Made by a program: the position numbers and the translations under genes. DNA of 64,000 bases from Ovis canadensis (Eukaryota > Chordata > Mammalia > Artiodactyla > Bovidae): contig NC_091256.1 in assembly GCF_042477335.2 (NCBI RefSeq), positions 49,369,001 to 49,433,000 of the forward strand. The letters run 5' to 3'. The notes under the pieces were generated by a model, which was not told where the DNA came from, did not search any database, and saw only the letters and a program-made list of their open reading frames with translations. How positions within the stretch are numbered: position 1 is the first letter of the stretch; every line of letters begins with the position of its first letter. This document shows positions 24,601 to 33,300 of this stretch, one piece after another.

Positions 24601-25644
24601 ACATATATTTTTCACTTGGGAAAAAGAAGGGGTTTGTAGCCGAGAAAAAAGTCTTAAAATCACTGCATTTAAGAAACACTTTCCTCCTTCATATTTATTT
24701 CCAAACTTCAAATGTTGTTGTATCCTTGTCAAAGTCATAAATCCCAAAATTATAAAAGCACTTTCAGTGTCTCTCAACCTGGGATATGATTTGATCTCCA
24801 TTATGCAATTCTAGTATAACATAAATCACTAATTAGAACTACATGAAGCAAAAGCTTTTGTCACTTTGGTCAGTCAAGGGATTAATTAATTAAGGATTAA
24901 TACCAGCATTACACAGAATTTCACCCTACTGAGTTCTGTGATTTTTCACACTATACAAATCAAGCAATAATTGAGTTTCAGGAAGATGTAGAAATAGTAA
25001 AATTATGTAAAACCTTTTTTTCTAGAAATTGCTTATCATTTGACAATAGGACTAAAGTAATACTAGATTCATTATCAGCATTTGACGAACCATGTGTACA
25101 GAGTGTTTTTTCAAAGGATCTGTCTTGTATTGAAACAATACCATGAGACCATTAGACAGCTATGGGCATGGAGGGAAGAATACAGAAACCAGTTCAAATT
25201 GTGTAGCCTCATTGTTTGCTTCTGGCACTTTTACCTGTTCTAAGGTTACCATTACTTAATCTTTCTGTTTTCCCCTTTATCCCAATCTTCCTTTTATAAA
25301 GGTTTGGCTTGCGTTACTGCAAAGCTTTGGAAACCGATTATATCACATATGTAGATGAACTCCTGACCGCTATCAATGCAAAGCCCAACTTGTTCTCTCT
25401 GCTCCTGACGGATCCACGCCTGGCTTTGGCCATCTTCTTTGGCCCATGCACACCATACCAGTTCCGTTTGACTGGTCCAGGGAAATGGGAAGGAGCCCGA
25501 AATGCTATCATGACCCAGTGGGACCGAACATTCAAGGCCACCAAAACTCGAATTGTACAAGAATCCCCGTCTCTCTTTGCAAGCTTACTTAAACTCTTCA
25601 GCTTTCTAGCTTTGCTTGTGGCCATTTTCCTGATTTTCCTATAA
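9460..25644 (+). CDS. FMO1: Flavin-containing monooxygenase 1 (FMO1), coding exons 3-9, 5' partial
   Basis: An ER-membrane flavoprotein that uses FAD, NADPH and O2 to oxygenate nucleophilic N, S and related atoms in drugs and natural compounds. Seven exons are seen: 9460-9648, 12687-12849, 17245-17387, 20450-20649, 22406-22761, 23431-23503 and 25302-25644. All have GT/AG borders and join in one frame without stops, giving 488 residues plus TAA. Adding the usual 44-residue first coding exon gives 532, the size I recall for FMO1. Landmarks, numbered on that basis: the FMO signature FxGxxxHxxxY at 166-176, the NADPH-site GxGxSG at 191-196, FATGY at 327-331, and a hydrophobic C-terminal anchor ([13 protein letters not shown]) ending at residue 532. 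The anchor and the [17 protein letters not shown] stretch favour FMO1 over FMO2 or FMO3. The exon with the start codon and FAD GxGxxG motif was not found in 1-9459, so intron 2 exceeds 9.4 kb. Family and paralogue assignment is strong. Confidence 0.96.
10420..11215 (+). mobile_element. L1 3' region carrying a SINE insertion
   Basis: CATTGCAGCATTATTTACAA, TGGATAAGTGGATAAAGAAA and TAAATGAAATAACTCAGACA are L1 ORF2/3' UTR landmarks. The L1 resumes after the SINE at 10697-10840 and ends in AATAAAACTGGAG. Confidence 0.8.
10697..10840 (+). mobile_element. CHR-type (tRNA-Glu) SINE with (CAAA)n tail
   Basis: GGACCTTCCCTGGCAGTCCAG, then TGTTCAATCCCCAGTTGGGA, ending in ACAAACAAACAAAACAAAC. Inserted in the L1 fragment. 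Confidence 0.82.
11827..12045. mobile_element. Tigger/MER2-type MITE
   Basis: Terminal inverted repeats CAGTTGACCCTGGGGCAAC and GTTGTTCAAGAATCAGCTG lie at the ends, flanked on both sides by TA (11825-11826 and 12046-12047). This is the mariner/pogo signature. Internal ATCTACATATAAGTGGACCT matches the MER2 family as I remember it. Confidence 0.75.
12240..12330 (+). mobile_element. L1 3' tail
   Basis: CTATACTCCAATACAAAATAAAAAG followed by an A-rich run, as in the other L1 tails of the window. Confidence 0.6.
12687..12849 (+). CDS. FMO1: FMO1 coding exon 4 (163 bp)
   Basis: Acceptor TTTTTTCAG, donor CCAG|GTATAG. Encodes [12 protein letters not shown]..., then [24 protein letters not shown], residues 108-161 plus the first base of Gly162. 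The VMVCTG segment is the family motif that closes the FAD domain (the equivalent in FMO4 exon 4 is [11 protein letters not shown]). The 163-bp length is the same as in FMO4. Confidence 0.96.
12850..13920. other. FMO1 intron 4, 5' part
   Basis: No coding feature. Unassigned, probably containing old L2/MIR-like sequence near 13880-13920 (TACACTGTGTTTATTGCTAAG). Confidence 0.4.
13921..14980. repeat. Duplicated segment, copy 1 (FMO1 intron 4)
   Basis: About 350 bp of non-BovB sequence (13921-14267) plus the abutting BovB match 41712-42523 in the same orientation, at roughly 95% by eye. The other copy lacks an internal BovB block of about 250 bp. Confidence 0.85.
14268..15105 (-). mobile_element. 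BovB LINE 3' part with reverse transcriptase C-terminal region
   Basis: On the minus strand a 232-codon open frame (14405-15103) carries the RT motif YADD early on, then [32 protein letters not shown] and [15 protein letters not shown]. These are typical of the BovB ORF2 end. The + strand begins with TTCAGTTCAGTCGCTCAGTC, the 3' terminus. It is 5' truncated. Confidence 0.92.
15110..16420. other. FMO1 intron 4, middle part, nothing recognised
   Basis: AT-rich, no recognised repeat or coding signal. Confidence 0.4.
16425..16597 (-). mobile_element. CHR-type SINE
   Basis: Reverse-oriented tRNA SINE: TTTTTTAAAAAAAGTTTGG at the tail side, then GTGGGATCCTAGTTCCC, AGGGATCAAACCTGCATCC and GATCACCAGGAAAGTCCC. 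Confidence 0.8.
16850..17130 (-). mobile_element. LTR-like sequence next to FMO1 exon 5
   Basis: A T-run followed by AGCAGAAAATGGTTTACTGCAG and GTGCTCATGCTCAAAAACTG, resembling antisense LTR sequence of ruminant/MaLR type. Ends not defined; low confidence. Confidence 0.35.
17245..17387 (+). CDS. FMO1: FMO1 coding exon 5 (143 bp), FMO signature and NADPH motif
   Basis: Follows a T-rich tract and ATAG acceptor; donor AAG|GTATTG. Encodes residues 162-209. It carries both diagnostic sites of the family: [11 protein letters not shown] (FxGxxxHxxxY) and the NADPH-binding [10 protein letters not shown] (GxGxSG). Both are intact, so the copy looks catalytically competent here. Confidence 0.96.
17815..18035. 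mobile_element. MIR-like SINE
   Basis: CTGCATGACCTCAGCCAATC, GAAGAAACTGAAACCCAGAG and GCTGGTAGAGCCAGTCCTC follow the MIR layout. Confidence 0.6.
18540..18772 (+). mobile_element. Bov-tA SINE (diverged)
   Basis: GAGGTTTCTCAGTTGGCACTAGTGG head, GAAAATCCCCTGGAGGAGGG middle and ATGACTGAAGCAACTTAGCA end. Confidence 0.82.
19481..19600 (+). mobile_element. Bov-tA SINE, 3' truncated
   Basis: GGCTTCCCTGGTGGCTCAGA through CCCACTCCAGTATT, then cut off. About half a unit. Confidence 0.85.
19930..20055 (-). mobile_element. CHR-type SINE
   Basis: Poly-T followed by AAGCTGCACTGCACAGCATG and CACTGGACCACCAGGGAAGTCC. Confidence 0.8.
20450..20649 (+). CDS. FMO1: FMO1 coding exon 6 (200 bp)
   Basis: Acceptor GCTTCTAG, donor GACAG|GTAAAT. 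Encodes residues 210-275 plus two bases of Arg276: [24 protein letters not shown]..., ending [12 protein letters not shown]. The WVISR and GYPWDM segments are FMO1-like. There are no internal stops in this frame. Confidence 0.95.
20650..22405. other. FMO1 intron 6
   Basis: Possible MIR remnant at 20770-20960 (CCAAGTTAATCTCGTACC region); otherwise unassigned. A local near-duplication (GTGATTCCAAAG...ACAGCCAGAAAA / GTGATTCCAAAG...ATAGCCAGAAAA) lies at about 21917-21973. Confidence 0.45.
22406..22761 (+). CDS. FMO1: FMO1 coding exon 7 (356 bp), FATGY motif
   Basis: Acceptor TGTCTAG, donor AAAG|GTAAGTG. Encodes residues 277-394 with split codons at both ends. It contains [13 protein letters not shown], the [11 protein letters not shown] motif linking the NADPH and FAD domains (FATGY at 327-331), and [10 protein letters not shown] at the end. 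A CHR-type SINE begins only about 27 bp after the donor. The long open frame on the opposite strand (22289-22885) is a shadow of this exon. Confidence 0.96.
22788..22925 (+). mobile_element. CHR-type SINE close to FMO1 exon 7 donor
   Basis: GGGAATTCCCTGGTAGTCCAG, GGTTCAATCCCTGGTTGGG, GGTGTGGCCAAAGTAAAATA and an A-rich tail. Confidence 0.87.
23431..23503 (+). CDS. FMO1: FMO1 coding exon 8 (73 bp)
   Basis: A short exon between TTTGCTTTATAG and GTAAGTT. Encodes residues 396-418, [23 protein letters not shown], with two bases left over. The split codon with exon 9 reads GGG (Gly419). In the FMO1 and FMO3 proteins I remember this position is Trp (WFG), so a single T-to-G change is inferred. Confidence 0.93.
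23890..24072. mobile_element. hAT (Charlie-like) remnant
   Basis: CAAAACAGGGCCAATGG and GTAAAGCTTTATTAGCACACAG recall the mammalian hAT MITE that carries TAAAACTTTATTTACAAA. Ends are unclear, and a Bov-tA SINE follows immediately. Confidence 0.4.
24078..24300 (+). mobile_element. Bov-tA SINE with internal 3' duplication
   Basis: GGGCTTCCCTGGTGGCTCCC start, GGGGAAGATCCCCTGGAGAA middle. Near the end CAGACACTCTTTG occurs twice in tandem (about 24259-24290). Confidence 0.87.
24301..25301. other. FMO1 intron 8, 3' part, nothing recognised
   Basis: AT-rich intron sequence with no identified repeat or open frame of interest. Confidence 0.4.
25302..25644 (+). CDS. FMO1: FMO1 coding exon 9, terminal, with stop codon
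   Basis: Acceptor CTTTTATAAAG. Encodes residues 420-532 and TAA at 25642-25644. It includes [22 protein letters not shown], a stretch conserved across the family, and ends with a 13-15 residue hydrophobic tail ([13 protein letters not shown]) that serves as the C-terminal membrane segment of FMO1. The stop codon overlaps an AATAAA hexamer. Confidence 0.96.
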
Positions 25645-26150
25645 ATAAAAAATTACCTAAATAAACTATCAAATGCACAGAGTAGATGGACAGCAATCTG
25701 GTTCCCCCACTGCAACAGCTTTGCCTTCATGACTAAAATATATATCTGAGCAATGAAAGCCACCCCTTCCCCTTCCCTGGCTGGCTCGAGGGCCCACTGT
25801 TATTCCTGAGTGTCTCCCAGCTCCACCTGCTTCTAACGCTATAGAAAGATAACCAAGATTTCTGTGCATTTGAAGGCTGCTGGAAGGTTCAAGGTTCATT
25901 TTAGAGGAGAGAACTGCCTCAGACACCACTCTGAGCAATTAGACCTCTTTCCTATGTTCATAGATCTCAGTTAAAACTCAATGTTTCATGAAAGAAATAC
26001 TAAATGGTTGTACTAAAATGGCACTCTTATGGTATCAGCTGATTAAAAATAAAAAGAAAGAAAAAGCCTAGGATTATTTTTGAGTGGTCTTTAATTCTCT
26101 TTTTAAGAGTTGGGGAAAAGAGAGAAGGGGATGAGAAGTCCATTAATAAA
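25644..26150 (+). terminator. FMO1: FMO1 3' UTR region with candidate poly(A) signals
   Basis: AATAAA occurs at 25644-25649 (overlapping the stop), 25660-25665, 26048-26053 and 26145-26150. The first two lie too close to the stop to give more than a very short 3' UTR, so 26048 or 26145 are more likely for the main transcript. No interspersed repeat was recognised here, consistent with transcribed 3' UTR. The actual cleavage site cannot be read from sequence. Confidence 0.45.
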
Positions 26151-26930
26151 GACCATAAAAGGATGGGAGGTGTCAGTGACTTGGTTGGAGTGTTTCTAAA
26201 GGAATGTACCTGCCTAGAAGTGCCCATCTCCCTAGAATGCACTCTTCAACCAAATAGAGTCTCCAGCTGACATAAGAACAAACCCAATCAGATCTATTCC
26301 ACAGAAAGCAACCACCTCCACCACCCACTCTTGGAACCGGCCTCCAGCACCCAAAGGAAAAACACCTTCCACTCACATACACCTTTATAACTCTGCTTAA
26401 AGAGGCAAACGGCTGCCTCTTCTATGAGTCAACCAAGTCCAGTTGGAAAAGACAGAGCTGAGACGTCTTTCAGAGAGATAATAGAAGAAAAGCTAGGAAA
26501 AGAAGAGCAAAGGCAAACACCATGTCAAAAGCAGGTTTTGACCAAGCTATACCAACCCTGGATCCTCTCTCACAGTTAAACATTTGAGAATGTGACTCAG
26601 CCAGAGAAGGTGTTGCCTTCCCATCATCTCACTGAGGGGCTCAGATGGCAAACTTCACCTCACAGAGAGGCCCATGGTTTGCACACTTGGGGAAATTCAA
26701 AACCTACAGAATCAGGAAGTTGTGTAGGTAAGAAAAGATCTAGTTTGTGGCTCTTCACTCTGGTCTGCTCGTGCAGCTCCTCTTCTTTGTTCCATTTTTT
26801 AACACTTCCAACCTATTTCACTTCTTAACATATGTGATATTGTGATATGTAATGACAACTGTATATTTGGTCTTCCTCATTTCCAGCACAGAACTCCTAA
26901 GACTCTTGAAATCTCCTAAGTGATGAGAAC
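26151..26930. other. FMO1 3' flank
   Basis: No recognised gene or repeat. Short open frames on both strands show no family features. Confidence 0.4.
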
Positions 26931-27650
26931 ATAAAGATATCTTTTGTTAATGAGGTGACTTTTGGAAAACACCTAAAGATGGGGGCCAATCACCAGAAGA
27001 ACCATCCATGTGATTAGAGGATTGGAACTTTCCTTCCCACCCCTTTGATCTGTGGGGAGGGGAGAGGCAGGCTGGAGGCTGAATCAATAACCAATGGTTA
27101 GTGACTTAATCAATCATGTCTATGTAATGAAACCTCTGTGAAAACCAAAAAGGATGAGGTTCAGAGAGCTTCTGAGTTAGTGAACACACAGAGATTCAGG
27201 CAGAGTGGCGCCCTTGAGAGGACATAGAAATTCCATTCCCTTCCCACCTATCTTGCCCTGTGTTTCTCTTCTATCTGGCTATTCCTAAATTATATCATCC
27301 TTTTATAATAAACTAGTAATCTAGTAAATAGAATGCTTCTCTGAGTTCTGGGAGCCAAACTAGTTCACAAAAGCACTGATTATTTTAGCAAATTGGTTGA
27401 ACCCAATTAGGGCCTCATTGAAACTTCCTACCTACAACTGGTTCTCAGATGCACAGGTGACAACCTGGGCTCATGATTGACATCTGAAGAGAAAGCAATC
27501 TTGTAGGACCAAGCCTTTAATGTGTAGAACCTGATACTATCTCTAGGTAGATAGTGTCAGAATTGAGTTCAACTGTAGGAAACCCAGCTGGTCTCCAAGA
27601 ACTGCTCAATGGTGTGGAGGGAAACCCACACACACACATTGGAATTGGAA
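26930..27650. mobile_element. Old interspersed repeat, family not assigned
   Basis: Landmarks such as CCAATGGTTAGTGACTTAATC, TTTATAATAAACTAGTAATC, CACAGGTGACAACCTGGGC and GATAGTGTCAGAATTGAGTT are familiar from a mammal-wide LTR-like repeat. The embedded AATAAA and the order suggest an old LTR retroelement. I cannot name the family. Confidence 0.5.
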
Positions 27651-28128
27651 GCAGAGCATTTAATATAGGAACTCATAGTGAAAAATTGCTCTGCTGAATA
27701 TATTAGAAATGACTTTGGGAAATGCTTTCCTCTCCTGTGAAGCAGAGCTGACACTTTAGCATTCCTCATGAAGTTGGCTGGGAAAGTTGGGTACCCAGGA
27801 TGAAGCATGGCAAGGTAAACTATCCGGGCAACCATGGGGCAAACTATGGGAACACAAGCTGGAGCCTGAATCTAATCTCATCTGCTGCACACACTATGCC
27901 AAGAGACTGAATATCCAAACAGATTATTGCCAAACCATTTACAACAATAGAACTCTGACCCATAACCTCTGCAACAATCAGATTAGAATATTCAGGACCA
28001 AGACTTTGTCAATAAGTGCCAGCTTCTCTAACTCTTGCCCTAGTTCCAACTCAGGAACAACAAAGAAAATCAAATATAATCCCCAAACACAGGCACATGT
28101 GATGCCTTGCTTCTCATTAACCCACCTC

Positions 28129-28599
28129 TGTTGGAGATTACGAGTGAAATGACACAAAACAAGACACACACACAAGAGACAAACAATACACACACTCCGG
28201 CCAGAGGAACAGAACTGCACAAACTATTTGCGCTTTATTATTATAAAGCCCCCCTAGGCAGAATTCCAGACTGCACGAATAAGCCTTTTCAGTACAGCGC
28301 AGGTGCATACATGTTATCGTACAGCAAGAGGGAGTGAAATTTCGGCCTACTGCAGAGTCTGTCCAGAGCCCTCATCACAAGAAGGAAATGTTCCCTCGTT
28401 TGCAAGGGACCATTAGTCTCAAGGCTGTGTCTGTCTCCTTGGCAGAACATCTTGTTTGTAAGCAGCACATAGAGGGGCTTTATAATAATAAAGCACAAAT
28501 AGTTTGTGCAGTTCTGTTTCTCTAGCTGGAGTGTGTGTATCATCTGTCTCGTGTGTGTGTGTGTCTTGTTTTGTGTCATTTCACTCGTAATCTCCAACA
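28129..28599. mobile_element. Palindromic LTR-like element, both ends U5-like
   Basis: A 471-bp unit starting TG and ending CA, flanked by the 6-bp direct repeat CACCTC (28123-28128 and 28600-28605). Its outer 128 bp (28129-28256) and 130 bp (28470-28599) are inverted repeats of each other, at over 90% by eye. Each arm, read outward, has TATAATAATAAAGC (a poly(A)-signal-like site), an R-like TTTGTGCAGTTCTG and a GT-rich U5-like stretch ending in CA. The 213-bp centre is not repeated. A normal LTR has U3 at one end; here both ends look like U5. A long-TIR DNA transposon is the alternative. Confidence 0.65.
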
Positions 28600-28831
28600 C
28601 ACCTCCACCTTTCCCATGCTAACAATCTCCAATAAGAGTATGGCTGAATCCCTCCCATTTTCTAATTTTTTTAAAAAAATTCCCCTTCTTGCCTCTGAAT
28701 CTCTGCTAAATGTAATAATGGTAGCTGAGTTTCTTACTATGGCAAGCTCTGTCTTCATGGGGAGGTCAGTACTACACAATTTACCAAGAAACAGACAAGG
28801 AAATATTAGTTGATTACTCCAAGGTGGTTGT

Positions 28832-29047
28832 TGTTTGTGGTTTAGTTGCTAAGTCTTGTCCAGCTCTTTTGCAACCCCCTGGACTGTAGCCCACCAGGCT
28901 CCTTTGTCTATGAGATTTCCCAGGCAAGAACACCCAAGTGGGTTGCCATTTCCTTCTCCAGGGGATCTTCCCAACCCAGGGATTGAACCCATATATCCTA
29001 CATTGGCAGGCGGATTCTTTAGCACTGAGTCACCTGGGAAGCCCCTA
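28832..29047 (-). mobile_element. Bov-tA SINE
   Basis: GATCTTCCCAACCCAGGGATT, TACATTGGCAGGCGGATTC and CACCTGGGAAGCCCC in reverse orientation. Confidence 0.87.
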
Positions 29048-29678
29048 GTCCAAGGCAACAGAGCTAATAAGTGGCTGAGTGAAGACATGGATCTGCAAAA
29101 CATACATCCAGTTATATTCTTAACTCCAGCAATTAAGCCTGTGGTTTCCAATGTACAAATGACTTCAGAATTCTTAATAGTGATAACATGAAAGTCATAT
29201 TACAAGGATATTGCTCCATGAAAGGATCCATATGTCTCCCTTTCTCACTCTGCCTGAGTGTGTGTACAGACCTGCCTCTCTATCCAAGCACATCTGCCCT
29301 GCTGTGTCTTGGATTTTGCAGCTAATTTCCTCCATGTAGACCACTATGTTTCTGAATCTCCACATGCATCTTTTTCGCTGTTCATCCCTCCCTCTTCTTC
29401 TCTGACCATGACTATTCTAGACCTACTCTGTGGCCATAGTGTAGAACAATTTCAATAGGAAGAAGGGGTCTCATTCCCCACCTTGGAATTAGTCCATAAA
29501 TCATACTGGGAAACAGCTCAATTATAGTTATACAGAGTTTCCAAACAAGTCTCAGAATCAAAATTAGATAACATTGAAAGGAGTGCTCTTGACAATGCTT
29601 ACTCATTTATTTAACTGTGAAAGAAGAAAACAAATATTTATTGAGTACTGTTTATTTTTAAACTGTGAAATTCTACAT

Positions 29679-30615
29679 CAGTTCAGTTTCGTCACTCAGT
29701 CATGTCCAACTCTTTGCAACCCCATGGGCTTTCCTGTCCATCACCAACTCCTGGAGCTTACTCAAACTCATGTCCATCAAGCAGTGATGCCATCCAACCA
29801 TCTCATCCTCTGTTGTCCATTTCACCTCCTGCCTTCAATATTTCCCAGCATCAGGGTCGTTTCAAGTGAGTCAGTTCTTCACATCAGGTGGCCAAAGTAC
29901 TGGAACTTCAGCTTCAGCATCAGTCCTTCCAATGAATATTCAGGACTGATTTCCTTTAGGATAGAGTGGTTGAACCTCCTTGCAGTCCGAGGGACTCTCA
30001 AGAGTCTTCTCCAACACCACAGTTCAAAAGCATCAGTTCTTCAGTTCAGTTCAGTCACTCAGTCGTGCCCAACTCTTAGTGACCCCATGAACTGCAGCAT
30101 GCCAGGCCTCCCTGTCCATCACCAACTCCTGGAGTCCACACAAACCCATGTCCATTGAGTCAGTGATGCCATCCAACCATCTCATCCTCTGTCGTCCCCT
30201 TCTCCTCCTGCCCTCAATCCCTCCCAACATCAGGGTCTTTTCCAATGAGTCAGCTCTTCGCATCAGATGGCCAAAGTATTGGAGTTTCAGCTTCAACATC
30301 AGTCCTTCTAATGAACACCCAGAACTGATCTCCTTTAGGATGGGCTGGTTGGATCTCCTTGCAGTCCAAGGGACTCTCAAGAGTCTTCTCCAACACCACA
30401 GTTCAAAAGCTCAGCTTTCTTTATAGTCCAACTCTCACATCCATACATGACTAATGGAAAAACCATAGCCTTGACTAGATAGACCTCTGTTGACAAAGTG
30501 ATGTCTCTGCTTTTTAATATACTGTCTAGGTTGGTCATAGCTTTCCTTCCAAGGAGTAAGCATCTTTTAATTTCATGGCTGCAGTCACCATCTGCAGTGA
30601 TTTTAGAGCCCCCCA
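29679..30615 (-). mobile_element. Dimeric BovB insertion (two 3' segments head-to-tail)
   Basis: Two BovB 3' ends in the same orientation, 29679-30035 and 30036-30615, each starting with CAGTTCAGT...CACTCAGTC. The 11-bp repeat AAATTCTACAT at 29668-29678 and 30616-30626 flanks the pair, so they appear to have arrived together. On the minus strand the coding remnants are RT C-terminal ([19 protein letters not shown] and the [17 protein letters not shown] type). Confidence 0.8.
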
Positions 30616-30726
30616 AAATTCTACATAATTGCCAATTTAATTCTACATAATTACTTATTGAAATACATTTTTTCAATTACTGATTGAAATACAACCCATG
30701 CATAAAAACAAATGAATTTAGTTACT

Positions 30727-31140
30727 GTTGCCCTAATAGTCCAGGAGCGAGCAAGGAGAATGAAGACATAATACGAAATCTGGTGCAATGGGTCAGGGGA
30801 CCTGTAGCCTCTATTAGACTGATGTGCAGAGTCCACTCTGATTCCAGCTTTTATTCCTAATTGCTGACTACAAGACTTTCTCAGAACTTATCTTTCTCAA
30901 GATACATGCTGCGTTGTCGATCACCTACTCCTAAATGTCCTGGACTACACTGACATAGTCCAGATCTCCTTGTGTTTACCCCAGGCCATTCCCTTCTGGG
31001 CTAGTCTTGGGAACAATTAGAAAGTAGGCAGTGTTCATGTCTAGCACCAACCCGGTGTTCCAACGTCCATGCTTTCAGGATCCTAGTCATACTCCCTTCT
31101 GGATCTGGCCTTGGGGTTTGTAGCAAGGTGATTATTCTTA
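30727..31140 (-). mobile_element. LTR-like sequence, minus strand
   Basis: Starts TGTTGCCCTAATAGTCCAGG. Contains CCAGCTTTTATTCC (minus-strand AATAAA) and AGTGTTCATGTCTAGCACCAACCCGGTGTTCC, which resembles part of 34540-34600. Borders are tentative. Confidence 0.45.
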
Positions 31141-31479
31141 AGAAAAACATGAAAGATAATCATTAACATAATCTCTTAATATATGCTGTTTTGCCAGGTG
31201 CTATTTCCGTGAAATTTCTCAAGGTTGTGAAAGTACATTATTAGGAATTCCCACTGCAAGTTAGGTCCCAGAAACCTAGCAAAAGGGAAAACATATTAAA
31301 CACTTTGGCCTCCAGCACATCCTTTAAATCAGAAAGACTGGTAAGGCATTTCAACTCAAGGGTAATTTTACATTGTCAGAAATTCTTTTTAGTGTATACA
31401 AATAGTACCCCCTACTGCACTTATCTTCTTTTACTGTCCAAAACTCCAGATCTTTTAATACACCCTGCTGTAGGGGCTG

Positions 31480-31635
31480 CTTAGAGAACTGAAATGAGTG
31501 CAGAAGTCCTGCCATTTACTAGCTGTGTGAACCTGAGCAAGCAATGTACTTTTCTGAAGCTACAGTTTCCTTTCCTATTGCATAGAAGTTGTAACATCCT
31601 ACATTGTAGAGTCTCATAAGGATTAAACAGTGTAA
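31480..31635 (+). mobile_element. MIR SINE, split by BovB
   Basis: CCATTTACTAGCTGTGTGAAC, TTTTCTGAAGCTACAGTTTCC and ATAAGGATTAAACAG follow MIR order. The MIR end (AACATACAGTAAATACTCAC...) resumes at about 32836-32880, after the BovB. Confidence 0.7.
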
Positions 31636-32835
31636 TCCACCATTCCAGAAAGAATGAAGAGATGGAGTCAAAGCAAAAACAACACACAGTTGTGGATGTG
31701 ACTGGTGATAGAAGCAAAGTCTGATGCTGTGAAGAGCAATATTGCATAAGAACATGGAATGTTAGGTCCATGAATCAAGGCAAATTGTAACCAGTCAAAC
31801 AGGAGATGGCAAGAGTGACATCGACATTTTAGGAATCAATGAACTACAATGGACTGGAATAGGTGAATTTAACTCAGATGACCATTATATCTACTACCGT
31901 GGGCAAGAATCCCTTAAAAGAAATGGAGTAGCCATCATAGTCAACAAAAGAGTCCGAAATGCAGTACTTGAATGCAATCTCAAAAACAACAGAATGATCT
32001 CTGTTCATTTCCAAGGCAAGCCATTCATTATCACAGTAATCCAGGTCTATGACCCAACCAATAATGCTGAAGAAGCTGAAGTTGAACAGTTCTATGAAGA
32101 CCTACAAGACCTTCTAGAACTAACACCCCCAAAAGATGTCCTTTTTATTATAGGGGACTGGAATGCAAAGGTAGGAAGTCAAGAAACACCTGGAGTAACA
32201 GGCAAATTTGGCTTTCGTACAGAACGAAGCAGGGCAAAGGCTAATAGAGTTTTGCCAAGAGATTGCATTGGTCACAGCAAACACCCTCTTCCAACAATAC
32301 AAGAGAAGACTCTACACATGGACTTCACCAGATGGTCAACACTGAAATCAGATTGATTATATTCTTTGCAGCCAAAGATGGAGAAGCTCTATACAGTCAG
32401 CAAAAACAATACTGGGAGGTGACTGTGGCTCAGATCATGAACTCCTTATTGCCAAATTCAGACTTAAATTGAAGAAAGCGGGGAAAACCACTAGACCATT
32501 CAGGTATGACCTAAATCAAATCCCTTACGCTTATATAGTAGAAGTGACAAATAGATTCAAGGGATTAGATCTGATAGACAGAGTGCCTGATGAACTATGG
32601 ATGGAGGTTCGGGTACAGGTGGTAGGGATCAAGACCATCCCCAAGAAAAAGAATGCAAAAAGGCAAAATGGTTGTCTGAGGAGTCCTTACAAACCGCTAT
32701 GAAAAGAAGAGAAGTGAAAGGCAAAGGAGAAAAGGAAAGATATAAGCATCTGAATGCAGAGTTCCAAAGAATAGCAAGAAGAGATAAGAAAGCCTTCTTC
32801 CGTGACCAATGCAAAGAAATAGAGCTTATTTACTA
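31636..32835 (+). mobile_element. BovB LINE fragment, endonuclease region, inactivated
   Basis: The + strand encodes the APE-type endonuclease part of BovB: VIQVYDPTNNAEEAEVEQFY, then the catalytic-type IGDWNAKVGSQ, with the frame broken at about 32300-32470. The following segment ends KAFFRDQCKEIE. The 3' end of the element is missing. Inserted in a MIR. Confidence 0.88.
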
Positions 32836-33096
32836 TACCTAACATACAGTAAATACTCACACAAAGGTAACTATTATTAAACTCACAGACTCTGTTCCTT
32901 ATCTTCCCCCTTTCCTCACTGCCTAGATCAGGCCCATTTCATTTCCTGTCTAGGTTACTGATTCCTGTTCCATTGGTCCCCCTGGCCCCATCTCCCCATG
33001 CCCCACCATAGAATAATGTGAGGGTCTCCCCATTCCCTGTAGTGATCATTGTAAGAGGATATCAATTAAAGAGCTTCTGTGTTCTCCCAGTCCTAG

Positions 33097-33300
33097 TGAA
33101 AGTCGCTCAGTCATGTCCGCCTCTTTGTGATCCCATGGACTGTAGCCCACCAGGCTCCTCTGTCCATGGGATTTCCCAGGCAAGATTACTGGAGTGGGTA
33201 GCCGTTCCCTTCTCCAGGGGATCTTCCCAACCCAGGGACTGAACCCAGGTTTCCTGCATTGCAGGCAGATTCTTTACCATCTGAGCCACCAGGAAAGACC
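33097..33300 (-). mobile_element. Bov-tA SINE
   Basis: AAAGTCGCTCAGTCATGTCC, CCATGGACTGTAGCCCACCAG and CTGAGCCACCAGGAAAG. Confidence 0.88.

Noticed and set aside
31994-32356. Endonuclease-like open frame as an intergenic gene
   Set aside because: BovB endonuclease fragment with frame breaks and no 3' end.
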